Below, piece after piece: positions 16,752-25,981 of a stretch of 64,000 nt of DNA. A model generated the notes under the pieces. That model did not search any database. It was not told where the DNA came from and saw only the letters and a program-made list of their open reading frames with translations. The DNA is from Lachnospiraceae bacterium GAM79 (lineage in GTDB: Bacteria > Bacillota > Clostridia > Lachnospirales > Lachnospiraceae), in NCBI GenBank assembly GCA_003584705.1, contig AP018536.1:2294001-2358000 (forward strand), in the 5' to 3' direction. The stretch's first letter is position 1. The number at the start of each line of letters is the position of its first letter. A program made the translations under genes and the position numbers.

Positions 16752-17643
16752 AACCGGCATTGTGATCATACTGCTATGTTTTCTGGCGGCGATAGCTGCT
16801 GTATTATGGGAGCGGAGGAAGATCAGAAAAACGATGGAAGAAATCGAAAGGATGCTGGACGCTGCCATGACCGGCTCCTTTTCTGAAACCAATTTTGATG
16901 AAAGCCAGCTATCTGCATTGGAAACGAAGTTTGCGCACTATCTTTCCGCCGCAGAAGCATCTTCTCAAAATGTAGCGCAGGAAAAAGACAAAATCAAGAC
17001 CTTGATTGCGGACATTTCCCACCAAACGAAAACGCCGATTGCAAATCTGCTGTTATACAGCGAGCTTTTGATGGAGGAAACTCTGCCTGCATCGGCGAAG
17101 GCAAATGTGGAGGCGCTGTACAAACAATCGGAAAAGCTGCGATTTCTGATCGATTCTCTCGTAAAGCTTTCCAGACTGGAAAACGGGATCATTTCACTCT
17201 CCCCCCAGCCGGCAGCGCTGCAGCCGCTGCTTGAAAGCGTAGTAGAACAATATGCCGCCAAGGTTTCTGAAAAAGGATTGTCTTTGCAACTGCAAGATAC
17301 CGATGCTTTTGCTGTATTCGACTTCAAATGGACAGCGGAAGCGCTGGCTAATATCGTAGACAACGCCATCAAATATACAGAGCATGGCACCATTACTATT
17401 TCTGCCGTAAGCTATGAAATGTTTGCAAGGATCGATATATCGGATACCGGTTCAGGCATACCGGAAACTGAGCAAGCGAAGATATTTGCTCGCTTTTACC
17501 GCTCGAATAGTGTGCAGAAACAAGAAGGGGTCGGCATCGGCTTATACCTTGCCCGACAGATCATATCCGGCGAGGGCGGTTATATCAAGGTTGCTTCCGT
17601 TCCGGGAAAAGGAAGTACGTTTTCCATATTTCTGCCGAAATAA
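16744..17643 (+). CDS. Sensor histidine kinase, intramembrane-sensing type
   Basis: 299 aa with a single evident N-terminal membrane helix (residues 4 to 22) and no extracellular loop of size, followed by a short linker, the H-box DISHQTKTPIANLLLY with His93, and a HATPase domain with N box EALANIVDNAIKY, G1 ISDTGSGIPE and G2 GVGIGLYLARQI. Kinases with almost no input domain generally sense stress through a partner transporter. It follows the response regulator with an 8-bp overlap and precedes an ABC exporter, from which it is parted by a strong hairpin with a T-tract. The likely role is detection of a peptide or cell-envelope stress. Confidence 0.9.
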   Translation: MNKTGIVIILLCFLAAIAAVLWERRKIRKTMEEIERMLDAAMTGSFSETNFDESQLSALETKFAHYLSAAEASSQNVAQEKDKIKTLIADISHQTKTPIANLLLYSELLMEETLPASAKANVEALYKQSEKLRFLIDSLVKLSRLENGIISLSPQPAALQPLLESVVEQYAAKVSEKGLSLQLQDTDAFAVFDFKWTAEALANIVDNAIKYTEHGTITISAVSYEMFARIDISDTGSGIPETEQAKIFARFYRSNSVQKQEGVGIGLYLARQIISGEGGYIKVASVPGKGSTFSIFLPK

Positions 17644-17712
17644 CAACAATTCTATCAAAACTGTTAGATTTCATTTTCCGCCGGAAAGAATGTGGAAAGA
17701 TTCCTATGCGAT

Positions 17713-17761
17713 AATCTGTATGTATCAAAGGATCATTTCCTTTCATACATACAGATTTTTT
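17713..17761 (+). terminator. Strong hairpin with T-run directly before the ABC exporter ribosome site
   Basis: Thirteen perfect base pairs (17713 to 17725 with 17745 to 17757), one C-C mismatch, five more pairs and a 7-base loop are followed by six T (17756 to 17761). The GGAGGT site of the exporter begins only four bases later. It is therefore either the end of the two-component transcript or an attenuator in the exporter leader. Confidence 0.8.
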
Positions 17762-17778
17762 CATGGAGGTACTCATTT

Positions 17779-18450
17779 ATGGAAGTTTTACAGGCAAAAA
17801 ACCTGAAAAAGATTTATGGCTCCGGCAATAACGCAGTTCATGCGTTGGATGGAGTTGATTTAAGTGTAAAGAAGGGCGAATTTGTTGCAATTGTCGGCAC
17901 ATCCGGCTCCGGCAAATCCACGCTGCTGCACATGCTGGGCGGGCTGGATCGCCCTACAAGTGGCACGGTCATGGTGGACGGACAGGATATTTTCTCCCTG
18001 AAGGAGGAAGCGCTGACCATCTTCCGCCGCAGGAAAATCGGCTTTGTGTTCCAAGCATATAATCTTGTTCCGGTGCTGAATGTGTATGAAAATATTGTTC
18101 TACCCATTGAGCTGGACGGTGGCAAGGTCAATAAGGATTTCGTACAGCAAATTGTACAGACACTTGGGCTGGATGATCGTCTGGATGCGCTGCCCAATCA
18201 GCTCTCAGGCGGTCAACAGCAGCGAGTAGCCATTGCCCGTGCGCTGGCGGCAGCACCCGCTATCATTCTGGCAGATGAACCCACCGGCAATCTGGATTCC
18301 AAAACCAGCCAGGATGTATTGAGCCTTTTGAAAGTCACCAGTCAAAAGTTCGCCCAGACAATCGTAATGATCACTCACAACGAAGAAATTGCGCAGATGG
18401 CAGACCGCATTATCCGTATCGAAGACGGTCGGATCGTCTCCCAGAACTAA
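17779..18450 (+). CDS. ABC transporter ATP-binding protein, MacB/LolD/BceA type
   Basis: 223 aa from ATG 17779, eight bases after GGAGGT; the longer frame would begin with GTG inside the upstream hairpin region. Walker [10 protein letters not shown] (40 to 48), Q-loop in [14 protein letters not shown], signature [15 protein letters not shown], Walker [15 protein letters not shown] and switch His in IVMITHNEE are all intact. This subgroup pairs with FtsX-like permeases and drives mechanotransmission-type export or removal of peptides and lipids rather than import. The permease gene begins 15 bp downstream. Expression is probably tied to the preceding two-component system. Confidence 0.93.
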   Translation: MEVLQAKNLKKIYGSGNNAVHALDGVDLSVKKGEFVAIVGTSGSGKSTLLHMLGGLDRPTSGTVMVDGQDIFSLKEEALTIFRRRKIGFVFQAYNLVPVLNVYENIVLPIELDGGKVNKDFVQQIVQTLGLDDRLDALPNQLSGGQQQRVAIARALAAAPAIILADEPTGNLDSKTSQDVLSLLKVTSQKFAQTIVMITHNEEIAQMADRIIRIEDGRIVSQN

Positions 18451-18465
18451 CGGGAGGTGGCTACG

Positions 18466-21111
18466 ATGAATGTCAAAAATCGAAAATGTATTCGAAAACT
18501 CAGCTTAAAATCTCTTTATGCGAACCGTCGTCGCAATCTGATCGCCATTTTTGCCATTGCGCTGACAACGCTGCTATTTACGTCCATGTTCACCATTGTC
18601 TTGTCGTTGAACGCCAGTTATGAAACCTACCAGTTTCGGCAGGTAGGCGGCTATGCGCATGGCACCTTTAAGGATGTTTCCCCCGAGCAGGCGGAACGCA
18701 TCGCTGCCCACCCAAAGGTGAAAGCTACGGGGGCACGGAAGGTAATCGGTATCACTGCGGAGGGGGTCTTTGCCAAAATACCGGCAGAGATCAGCTACAT
18801 GGATGCCAACTGCACTAAATGGAGCTATGCAACCCCTACTACCGGACGGATGCCCGAAAGCGGCAAAGAGGTAACCATGGATACGGCAGCGTTGCAGCTG
18901 CTTGGCGTAACGCCGGAGCTGGGCGCCGAGGTCACGGTTTCCTATTCCATTACGGACAAGGATCAAACCGCCTTTACTGTAACAGATACCTTTACGCTGG
19001 TAGGCTATTGGGACTATGATGAACTAATGCCTGTTCACTACATCAACATCAGCCGTGATTACGCAGATGACATCGAAGCGCAGGCAGTGAAAACAGGGCT
19101 ACAGCCCTTCCGCACTGACCTGAATGTCATGATGGCTTCCAGTACAAACATTCAAGGGCAGATGGAGCAGGTGGATACCGATCTCGGCTACACATGGGAC
19201 AGCTATACCGATCCCAACAGCGTTCGAATCGGCGTCAACTGGGGATATACCTCATCCCAGCTGGAGTCGCAGCTCGATCCGGAACTTGTGATCGCCATAG
19301 CAGCTTTTTTGCTGCTGGTGATTTTCACCGGGTATCTTATCATCTATAACATTTTCCAGATCTCTGTTGCGGGGGATATCCGGTTTTACGGGCTTCTGAA
19401 AACCATTGGCACAACGCCCCGGCAGCTCAAACGCATCATTCGCCAGCAGGCACTTCTGCTTTGTCTGATCGGCATTCCGGCGGGGCTGCTGTTGGGCTAT
19501 GGCATTGGCGCTGTTCTGGTGCCTGTTGTCTTGCGCTCCACCCAGTTGGATGCAGGCATCACCACCATCAGCACTTCGCCTGTGATCTTTGTTGGCTCCG
19601 TGCTGTTTGCCCTGCTGACGGTGCTTTTGTCCTGCTCCAAGCCCGGGAAAATGGCAGCCAGGGTTTCTCCGGTGGAGGCTACCAAATATACAGATGCGAT
19701 GCAGACCAAGAAAAAACAGCGCAGCACCCGGGGAGCGAAGCTCCATCAGATGGCCTTTGCCAATCTGGGACGAAACAAAAAAAAGACGGTGCTGGTGGTG
19801 GTGTCTCTGGCACTGTCGGTGACGCTGTTCAATGCACTGTGTGCCTTTGTGGGCGGCTTCAGCATGGAGAAGTATGTATCCTTCATGACCTGCGCCGATT
19901 TTATCGTCAGCACGCCCGACTATTTCCATTACAACCCGGCAGATGAATTCATCACGCCGGAACAGATCGAAGAGATCGCAGCAAACACAAAGTCCAGTCT
20001 TTCCGGCACGGGATATGCTGTGCGAAAACCCGTATATCTTTGGATGACGGAGGATGCTCTGCGGCAGGACTATGCATTGTTCGAAAGTGCTGAGCAGGTG
20101 GACAGCCATATGAGCCGCATGGAGCACCGGGGCAATATGGTGATGGGAAAGACCAGAATTGAGGCTTTGGATAACAGCCTGTTTGACAAGCTGCAAGTAT
20201 TCGACGGAGATATTTCTCCTATGCTGGAGCCAAACAATAACGCTATTGCCATTGCGGTTTCCTTAGATGACTACGGCAATCTGCCCAATCCTGAATACTA
20301 CCCCAAGGTGGGAGACACGATTACCGCTACCTATACGGACGATGTGAAATATATCGACAGCCGCACCGGGGAACTCTGCACCGAAGATACACCGGAGGAG
20401 TACCTTCAGGAAAAACTGTATGGAGCCAGAGATGTAGAGTACACGGTCTGCGCCTTGGTAGAGCTTCCGTTTTCCATGAGTTATCGTTATGATGGTATTG
20501 GATATGAGGCGGTTTTGTCTGTGGATACCGCACAGAGGGACAGCGGTGGTGCGGCCATTCCGATGCTCTACCTGTTCGACACAGCGGACGAAGTTGACGA
20601 GGCCGAAGCAGAGCAATATCTATCGAAGCTCACTGCCGGTGAGTTTTCGCCCTTGATGTATGAAAGCAAGGCCACGGCTCGCTCTGAATTTGCTCAGTTC
20701 CGGCAGATGTTCCTTCTGATAGGTGGTATCCTCTGTGCTATCATTGGGCTGGTGGGACTCTTAAATTTCTTCAACGCCATGATGACCGATATTCTTTCCC
20801 GCCGCCGTGAATTTGCTGTGCTTCAGGCTGTAGGAATGACAAACCGGCAGCTCAAAACCATGCTGATCTACGAGGGGTTGTTTTACGCAATGTCTTCTGT
20901 AGCGGCGGCCTTTATTCTGTCGCTGGCGGTGGGACCTCTTGCGGGAAAAATGCTGGGCAGTATGTTCTGGTTCTTTGAGTATCGATTCACCATTCTGCCT
21001 GTCCTGCTGACAATTCCGGTATTTCTTCTGCTGGGGTGGCTGATTCCTTGCATGATGTATGACAACGCAGCGAAATGCAGTGTTGTAGAGCAATTAAGGG
21101 ATGCTCAATAA
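18466..21111 (+). CDS. FtsX-like ABC permease with two extracellular domains
   Basis: 881 aa from ATG 18466, eight bases after GGGAGG; a GTG nine bases earlier would overlap the site. It has an N-terminal membrane helix (NLIAIFAIALTTLLFTSMF), a large outside region up to about residue 270, three helices to about 395, another helix near 445 (TVLVVVSLALSVTLFNALC), a second large outside domain, and three C-terminal helices. This is a duplicated FtsX architecture as in MacB/LolCE-like transporters and Clostridia antimicrobial-peptide exporters. With the ATPase and the two-component system it forms a complete sensing and resistance cassette. Substrate not predictable from sequence. Confidence 0.9.
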   Translation: MNVKNRKCIRKLSLKSLYANRRRNLIAIFAIALTTLLFTSMFTIVLSLNASYETYQFRQVGGYAHGTFKDVSPEQAERIAAHPKVKATGARKVIGITAEGVFAKIPAEISYMDANCTKWSYATPTTGRMPESGKEVTMDTAALQLLGVTPELGAEVTVSYSITDKDQTAFTVTDTFTLVGYWDYDELMPVHYINISRDYADDIEAQAVKTGLQPFRTDLNVMMASSTNIQGQMEQVDTDLGYTWDSYTDPNSVRIGVNWGYTSSQLESQLDPELVIAIAAFLLLVIFTGYLIIYNIFQISVAGDIRFYGLLKTIGTTPRQLKRIIRQQALLLCLIGIPAGLLLGYGIGAVLVPVVLRSTQLDAGITTISTSPVIFVGSVLFALLTVLLSCSKPGKMAARVSPVEATKYTDAMQTKKKQRSTRGAKLHQMAFANLGRNKKKTVLVVVSLALSVTLFNALCAFVGGFSMEKYVSFMTCADFIVSTPDYFHYNPADEFITPEQIEEIAANTKSSLSGTGYAVRKPVYLWMTEDALRQDYALFESAEQVDSHMSRMEHRGNMVMGKTRIEALDNSLFDKLQVFDGDISPMLEPNNNAIAIAVSLDDYGNLPNPEYYPKVGDTITATYTDDVKYIDSRTGELCTEDTPEEYLQEKLYGARDVEYTVCALVELPFSMSYRYDGIGYEAVLSVDTAQRDSGGAAIPMLYLFDTADEVDEAEAEQYLSKLTAGEFSPLMYESKATARSEFAQFRQMFLLIGGILCAIIGLVGLLNFFNAMMTDILSRRREFAVLQAVGMTNRQLKTMLIYEGLFYAMSSVAAAFILSLAVGPLAGKMLGSMFWFFEYRFTILPVLLTIPVFLLLGWLIPCMMYDNAAKCSVVEQLRDAQ

Positions 21112-21128
21112 CTGTTAAGCAAAAAACG

Positions 21129-21156
21129 GCCCTCTGCCAATGAAAAGGCAGAGGGC
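21129..21156. terminator. Bidirectional intrinsic terminator
   Basis: Perfect 10-bp stem (GCCCTCTGCC / GGCAGAGGGC) with an 8-base loop. TGAGTTTT follows on the plus strand and GTTTTTTGC on the minus strand. It separates the convergent permease gene and the DUF6061-like gene. Confidence 0.85.
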
Positions 21157-21162
21157 TGAGTT

Positions 21163-21408
21163 TTAATCTAAGGGTTTACATTCAGTTACAGTTTTTAGAT
21201 AAATTTCGGGGTTTCCGTTCAATATCAAGTCTGCATATCCAATCGGGTCATTGTAGATTAGATAGTCCAGCTCTGACCGCTGATACATATTGTCAGCAAC
21301 CTCATTCTCCACGGCTATTGTATCAATAGCAATCATACTGCCATCTAAGAATTTCAGTTCCACACAGGCATTATCCATGTTGAACTCACAAGAAATCAAC
21401 CTATCCAT
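21163..21408 (-). CDS. DUF6061-like small protein
   Basis: 81 aa; the ATG follows GTGGAGG. The sequence (RLISCEFNMDNACVELKFLD, then VENEVADNMYQRSELDYLIY) matches from memory a small family named DUF6061 that is repeatedly found at the edge of Firmicutes mobile elements beside rumA-type methyltransferases. No catalytic residues are evident; it is acidic and probably globular. It sits 24 bp past the rumA stop in the same direction, so it is probably read from the rumA transcript, and it belongs to the mobile element rather than the core chromosome. Confidence 0.7.
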   Translation of the reverse strand: MDRLISCEFNMDNACVELKFLDGSMIAIDTIAVENEVADNMYQRSELDYLIYNDPIGYADLILNGNPEIYLKTVTECKPLD

Positions 21409-21432
21409 AAGAAACCTCCACTTTGCTGGATG

Positions 21433-23136
21433 TTAGATCATCCCAAAATATTTGAATGCTTCTCGGATTGCTTTCTCTTTTTCCGGTGGACACTGGGGCT
21501 GTCTGGAATCCTCGGACTTCGGCAAATTATAGTTCTTACCAACCCCAATCCCACATTTTCGCTTAATTTGTGAGATATACAGGTTGGATACCTTTAACCC
21601 GCTATGCTCCAGCACATAGTCCTTAATCTGGGTGTAGGTTGCCCCATCTTGAAATTCGGACATATCCATATCTTCCAAAGAGAACTCAACCCGAATCTTT
21701 TTCGAGTCGACCTCACCCTTGGAAAGTAAAACTACCGTCTCGACATTTGCGGTCCAGGGGAACTGGTCCACGGCCACGGCCTTGTCCACGCGGTAACCGT
21801 TCTCCAGAAACACTTCCAGATCCCGCACAAGGCTGGTGGGTTTGCAGGAGATGTAGACAATATGATCCACGCCGTAAGCAATGATCTTCGGCAGTGCCTT
21901 GGGGTGGATGCCGTCTCTGGGGGGATCCAGGATGATCATATCCGGCTTCTCTTCCACTTCGTCCAGAACCTTCAGTACATCTCCGGCGATGAATTCGCAG
22001 TTATCCAGTCCGTTGGCAGCGGCATTTTTCTTTGCTGCCTCTACGGCTTCCTCCACGATTTCCACGCCGATAACCTTTCCGGCCGCCGGTGCCATGAGCT
22101 GTGCGATGGTACCGGTGCCGCTGTAAAGGTCGAACACAGTCTTGTCACTGCCGCCCAGGTCGCCCACATAATCTCTTGCCGTCTGGTACAGTACCTCCGC
22201 ACTGTAAGAGTTGGTCTGGAAAAAGGAGAATGTGGAGATCTTGAATTTCAACCCCAGCAGTTCCTCATAAAAATACTCCTGTCCGTATAACAGCTCCGTA
22301 CGATCACTCTGCACCACATCTGCAATGGAATCATTGGTAATATGTAAGATTCCTGCGAATTTTCCGGCTAGCTTCCTATCCTGTTCCAGGGAAAGCAGCA
22401 GATCCTTAAATCCTGTGATCAGCGCATCCACATCCAAGCTTCCTTCCACCGCCGTCTCTCCCTGCCAGGGATCCTGGGAGGTCGTCACCAGTGCCACCAG
22501 AATCTCTCCGGTGCGGGATGCCTTACGTACCAGCAGGTGACGTAAGTACCCCTCATGGCTCATTCTGTGGAAAAAGCTTACCTTCTCCTGGGCAAAGTAA
22601 TCTCTCACTGTCTGTAAGATCAGGCGGTAATCCGCATCCACGATCTCACAGTCCGCTACGGTCACTATATCGTAGAAGCTGCCTCTCTTATGCATGCCCA
22701 GCGCCAGCGGTCCGTCCTTGTACTCGTCTCCGAAGGAAAATTCCATCTTATTACGGTATTCATAAGCCTTCGGGCTGCCCTTGATGCCCTCAAAAGCCCA
22801 GGCTTCCTCCTGCTTGTTTAACGCACTGTCCAGCAGGCGTTTTACCTGTTCCTCCTTGACTTTCAGCTGTTCTTCATAGGGAAGAGACAGATAGGTACAT
22901 CCGCCGCATAACCCAAAAAGGGAACACGTCCGTCCGGTTTCCAGAGGTGACTTCTCTGTCACCTCTAAAAGCCTTCCTTCCGCCTTCCCTTTGCGTACTT
23001 TATTCACTGAGAACTTGACTTTCTGTCCGGGCAGGCTGTTCTTGACTACAGCAGTCTCTTCTCCCACACAGACGATCCCTTTGTTGGGAAAATCGACCCT
23101 TACAACAGATCCTTCATATACCTGTCCTTTTTTCAT
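21433..23136 (-). CDS. rumA: 23S rRNA (uracil-5-)-methyltransferase RumA/RlmD family, with extra C-terminal domain
   Basis: 567 aa, about 90 longer than usual. N-terminal TRAM domain (residues 1 to 60), Fe-S cysteines CSLFGLCGGC, SAM-binding DLYSGTGTIAQLMAP, catalytic ILDPPRDGIH and the nucleophile Cys in VYISCKPTSLVRDL. The normal family end is reached at VETVVLLSK (residue 473, about 21718). The remaining 94 residues (TYTQIKDYVLEHSGLKVSNL, then CPPEKEKAIREAFKYF) resemble a tail known from rumA and SNF2/methylase proteins in ICE-bearing Firmicutes. rumA is a known ICE insertion target. I infer that an integrated element supplied a replacement 3' end, so the enzyme stays active. Confidence 0.88.
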   Translation of the reverse strand: MKKGQVYEGSVVRVDFPNKGIVCVGEETAVVKNSLPGQKVKFSVNKVRKGKAEGRLLEVTEKSPLETGRTCSLFGLCGGCTYLSLPYEEQLKVKEEQVKRLLDSALNKQEEAWAFEGIKGSPKAYEYRNKMEFSFGDEYKDGPLALGMHKRGSFYDIVTVADCEIVDADYRLILQTVRDYFAQEKVSFFHRMSHEGYLRHLLVRKASRTGEILVALVTTSQDPWQGETAVEGSLDVDALITGFKDLLLSLEQDRKLAGKFAGILHITNDSIADVVQSDRTELLYGQEYFYEELLGLKFKISTFSFFQTNSYSAEVLYQTARDYVGDLGGSDKTVFDLYSGTGTIAQLMAPAAGKVIGVEIVEEAVEAAKKNAAANGLDNCEFIAGDVLKVLDEVEEKPDMIILDPPRDGIHPKALPKIIAYGVDHIVYISCKPTSLVRDLEVFLENGYRVDKAVAVDQFPWTANVETVVLLSKGEVDSKKIRVEFSLEDMDMSEFQDGATYTQIKDYVLEHSGLKVSNLYISQIKRKCGIGVGKNYNLPKSEDSRQPQCPPEKEKAIREAFKYFGMI

Positions 23137-23139
23137 GGG

Positions 23140-23439
23140 TTAGTTCTCTCCTTCATCCTCGAAGAAGTCGTCGTCATCCTCTTCCACGTCATCTGCTTCA
23201 TCTTCGAAATCATCCTCGAAGTCTTCCAGATAATCCTGTGCAAAGAAGAAACGATATACGGCATAAGCTACAGCTGCAACAGCTGCTACAGCGCCAATGA
23301 TCGCCAGTACCCATACCAGGACATTGCGCTCCTTCTTCTCTTCCACTTCCTTACCCAACAGCTTGTTAAGCTTCTTCAGTTCGCTGACTTTCAGCTCATT
23401 TAATTTGTCAAGATCTACCAGATTTTCAATTCTGTTCAT
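23140..23439 (-). CDS. Small single-pass membrane protein with acidic tail
   Basis: 99 aa from ATG 23439, chosen because AGGCAGG precedes it; the frame runs to 23463. Residues 1 to 38 are a charged coiled coil with repeated Leu (ENLVDLDKLNELKVSELKKL), residues 40 to 63 a membrane helix (VLVWVLAIIGAVAAVAAVAY), and the last 35 residues are almost entirely Asp and Glu. Proteins like this are conserved beside rumA and pcrA in Lachnospiraceae, as far as I recall, without known function. The rumA ATG follows its stop by three bases, so the two are coupled. Confidence 0.7.
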   Translation of the reverse strand: MNRIENLVDLDKLNELKVSELKKLNKLLGKEVEEKKERNVLVWVLAIIGAVAAVAAVAYAVYRFFFAQDYLEDFEDDFEDEADDVEEDDDDFFEDEGEN

Positions 23440-23593
23440 ATTATTTACCTGCCTTTCCTGCATCTATTCGTATTTATGGATGCAAAGCATTTTGTTTTCA
23501 TTCCTTTATATGATACCATATTTTCATCAAAAATACTATAGAAAAACCATATTTGAGGAAATACATTTCTTATTCCTATATTCTTATAATTTC

Positions 23594-25978
23594 TTACAAC
23601 TGCTTTAGTTTTGCAAAAGACGCATACATAATCTTCTGCCCTGCCTGGTCGAATTCCACGGTCACTTTATAGTCTCTGGGTTCTCTCACGATATTTAGTA
23701 CCGTGCCCTCGCCGTATTTGATATGGCGCACTCTGTCACCTACCTCGTAGTCCAGTTTCTCCGGTGCCTTGAACTCCGTGCCCCTCTGCAGTCCGGCCAG
23801 CTGGTTCAGTCCGCTGATGCCCTTGGAAATATAAGGTTTATCCGCCTTTGCCGTAACACGGGGTTTTAAGGTCGCCTTGGGTCTTGGATCAAAGCCGGTA
23901 TTACCGAAGCCGCCAAAACCACTGTCCGAGCCGGATCCAGACCGGGGAGATGCAATCGCCTCCAGTCCCATGGCACGAAGAGCTGCTTCATTGGCTCTTC
24001 TCGCCTGAAAATCTTCCAGATCATCGTCCCGGTATCTTCTGCTGGGCGGCAGGGTATTATCCAATAATTCCTTCGGAATCTCCCTCACAAAACGGCTCAC
24101 CGGATTGTACTGGGTCTCCCCACGCAGCATTCTGCTCTTTGCACATGTCAGCGTCAGATCCTCCTTGGCTCTGGTGATTCCCACATAAGCCAGTCTTCTC
24201 TCTTCCTCGATCTCCAACGGGTCATCGGAAGCAATGGTCATAAAGCTGGGGAATAATCCATCTTCCATGCCGGCGAGATACACCACCGGGAATTCCAGGC
24301 CTTTGGCACTGTGCAGCGTCATGAGCAGCACCCGGTTGTCACCGTTCTCCACATTGTCAATGTCTGCCACCAGCATGATTTCTTCCAGAAATTCCGACAG
24401 AGAAGGCTCGTCGTGAGTCTCCTCATATGCGGCCGCCTTGGTGATCAATTCATCTACGTTCCCCAGACGATCCTCAGCGGATTCCTCATCCTGATCCCGC
24501 AGATATTCTGCATAATCGATCCGTTCCAGCAGAGATTTGATCAGATCCGGCAATGTATACGAAGATAATCCGCTGCGAAGTACCTCGATCAGATTCACAA
24601 ATCCACGGATCTTGGGCTCCGCTCTTCCCAGTCCCTTGATCTGATCTGCTTCACACAATGCATCAAATAAAGTAATATCCTTCATCTGTGCATAGTCTGC
24701 TACCTTTTCCAAGGATGCCGCACCGATGCTTCTTTTCGGCACATTAATAATTCTGCGCAGAGCCACTTCATCCCTGCCGTTATCAATAGTTTTCAGATAT
24801 GCCAGAATATCGCGGATCTCCTGTCTGGCATAGAAGTTCACTCCACCTACCACATGATAAGGAATGCCCTCCACTACCATACGTTCTTCCAGAAGTCGCG
24901 ACTGGGCATTGGTACGGTACAGCACCGCACAGTCCGCATAGGCAATGCCGTCATTTTTCACCTTGTCGGCAATATCGTCCGCAATGTATTCCGCCTCTTC
25001 ATAGGCATTGTCAAACTGCCTGAAATGTACCCGGCTGCCTGCTCCTTTTTCCGTCCAGAGGGCTTTTTCCTTACGGCCTCTGTTGTTGCGGATTACCGCG
25101 TTGGCCGCATCCAGGATGTTCTGGGTGGATCGGTAGTTCTGTTCCAGCTTAATCACCTTTGCATCGGGATATACCTTCTCGTAGTCCAGAATATTACGGA
25201 TATTGGCACCGCGGAATTTGTAGATGGACTGGTCATCATCACCTACCACACACAGATTGCGATAACCGTCCGCCAACAGACGGATCAGTTCGAACTGCGC
25301 TGTATTGGTATCCTGGTACTCATCCACCATGATATATTTGAAACGTTCCTGATAATTATAAAGTACTTCCGGGCAGCTTTTGAACAGTTCCACAGTCTTT
25401 ACAATAATATCATCAAAATCCAGTGCATTACTCTTTTTCAAGGTCTCCTGATACTCTCTGTAGACCTTGGCGATCACGGATTTCTTGTAATCTCCCACGG
25501 ATTTTACTTCAAATTCCCGCACATCCACCAGCTCGTCCTTGGCGGAGGAAATTTCCGATAACAGCGTCCGCTCTTTGTACATCTTCGTGTCGATGTTCAG
25601 GCGCTTGCAGATCTGCTTTATCACAGATTTCTGGTCATCCGTATCATAAATGGTAAAATTCGTATCATAGCCCAACCGGTCAATATGTCTTCTGAGGATC
25701 CTCATGCAAGTGGCATGGAATGTCGCTACCCATACCTGATCCGCACCGAAACCTGCGATCTGATCCACACGCTCCCGCATCTCCTGGGCTGCTTTGTTGG
25801 TAAAAGTGATGGCCAGAATGTTCCATGGATTTACTCCCATCTCATCGATCAGATAAGCCACTCTGTGGGTCAGGACACGGGTCTTGCCGCTTCCTGCGCC
25901 CGCCAACAGAAGGAGCGGTCCTTCCGTATGAAGCACCGCTTCTTTTTGTTCTTTATTTAAGGTATCATAAATACTCAT
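23594..25978 (-). CDS. pcrA: ATP-dependent DNA helicase PcrA/UvrD
   Basis: 794 aa, near the PcrA norm. It has Q-motif NKEQKEAVLH, Walker A LLAGAGSGKT (24 to 33), motif Ia ITFTNKAAQEM, motif II VDEYQDTN, motif III GDDDQSIYKFRGA, motif IV QNYRSTQNI, motif V LMTLHSAKGLEFP and motif VI RRLAYVGITRAKEDL. The C-terminal tail (DRVRHIKYGEGTVLNIV) is the PcrA domain that contacts RNA polymerase or UvrB. Role: 3'-5' unwinding in nucleotide-excision repair, plasmid replication and removal of RecA from forks. It begins four bases after the stop of the GGDEF/EAL gene and lacks a strong ribosome site, so it is probably coupled to it. Confidence 0.95.
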   Translation of the reverse strand: MSIYDTLNKEQKEAVLHTEGPLLLLAGAGSGKTRVLTHRVAYLIDEMGVNPWNILAITFTNKAAQEMRERVDQIAGFGADQVWVATFHATCMRILRRHIDRLGYDTNFTIYDTDDQKSVIKQICKRLNIDTKMYKERTLLSEISSAKDELVDVREFEVKSVGDYKKSVIAKVYREYQETLKKSNALDFDDIIVKTVELFKSCPEVLYNYQERFKYIMVDEYQDTNTAQFELIRLLADGYRNLCVVGDDDQSIYKFRGANIRNILDYEKVYPDAKVIKLEQNYRSTQNILDAANAVIRNNRGRKEKALWTEKGAGSRVHFRQFDNAYEEAEYIADDIADKVKNDGIAYADCAVLYRTNAQSRLLEERMVVEGIPYHVVGGVNFYARQEIRDILAYLKTIDNGRDEVALRRIINVPKRSIGAASLEKVADYAQMKDITLFDALCEADQIKGLGRAEPKIRGFVNLIEVLRSGLSSYTLPDLIKSLLERIDYAEYLRDQDEESAEDRLGNVDELITKAAAYEETHDEPSLSEFLEEIMLVADIDNVENGDNRVLLMTLHSAKGLEFPVVYLAGMEDGLFPSFMTIASDDPLEIEEERRLAYVGITRAKEDLTLTCAKSRMLRGETQYNPVSRFVREIPKELLDNTLPPSRRYRDDDLEDFQARRANEAALRAMGLEAIASPRSGSGSDSGFGGFGNTGFDPRPKATLKPRVTAKADKPYISKGISGLNQLAGLQRGTEFKAPEKLDYEVGDRVRHIKYGEGTVLNIVREPRDYKVTVEFDQAGQKIMYASFAKLKQL

Positions 25979-25981
25979 GAA

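Noticed and set aside
19252..20196. 314-codon minus-strand frame
   Set aside because: Antisense to the FtsX-like permease; the His/Gln-rich content is typical of a shadow.
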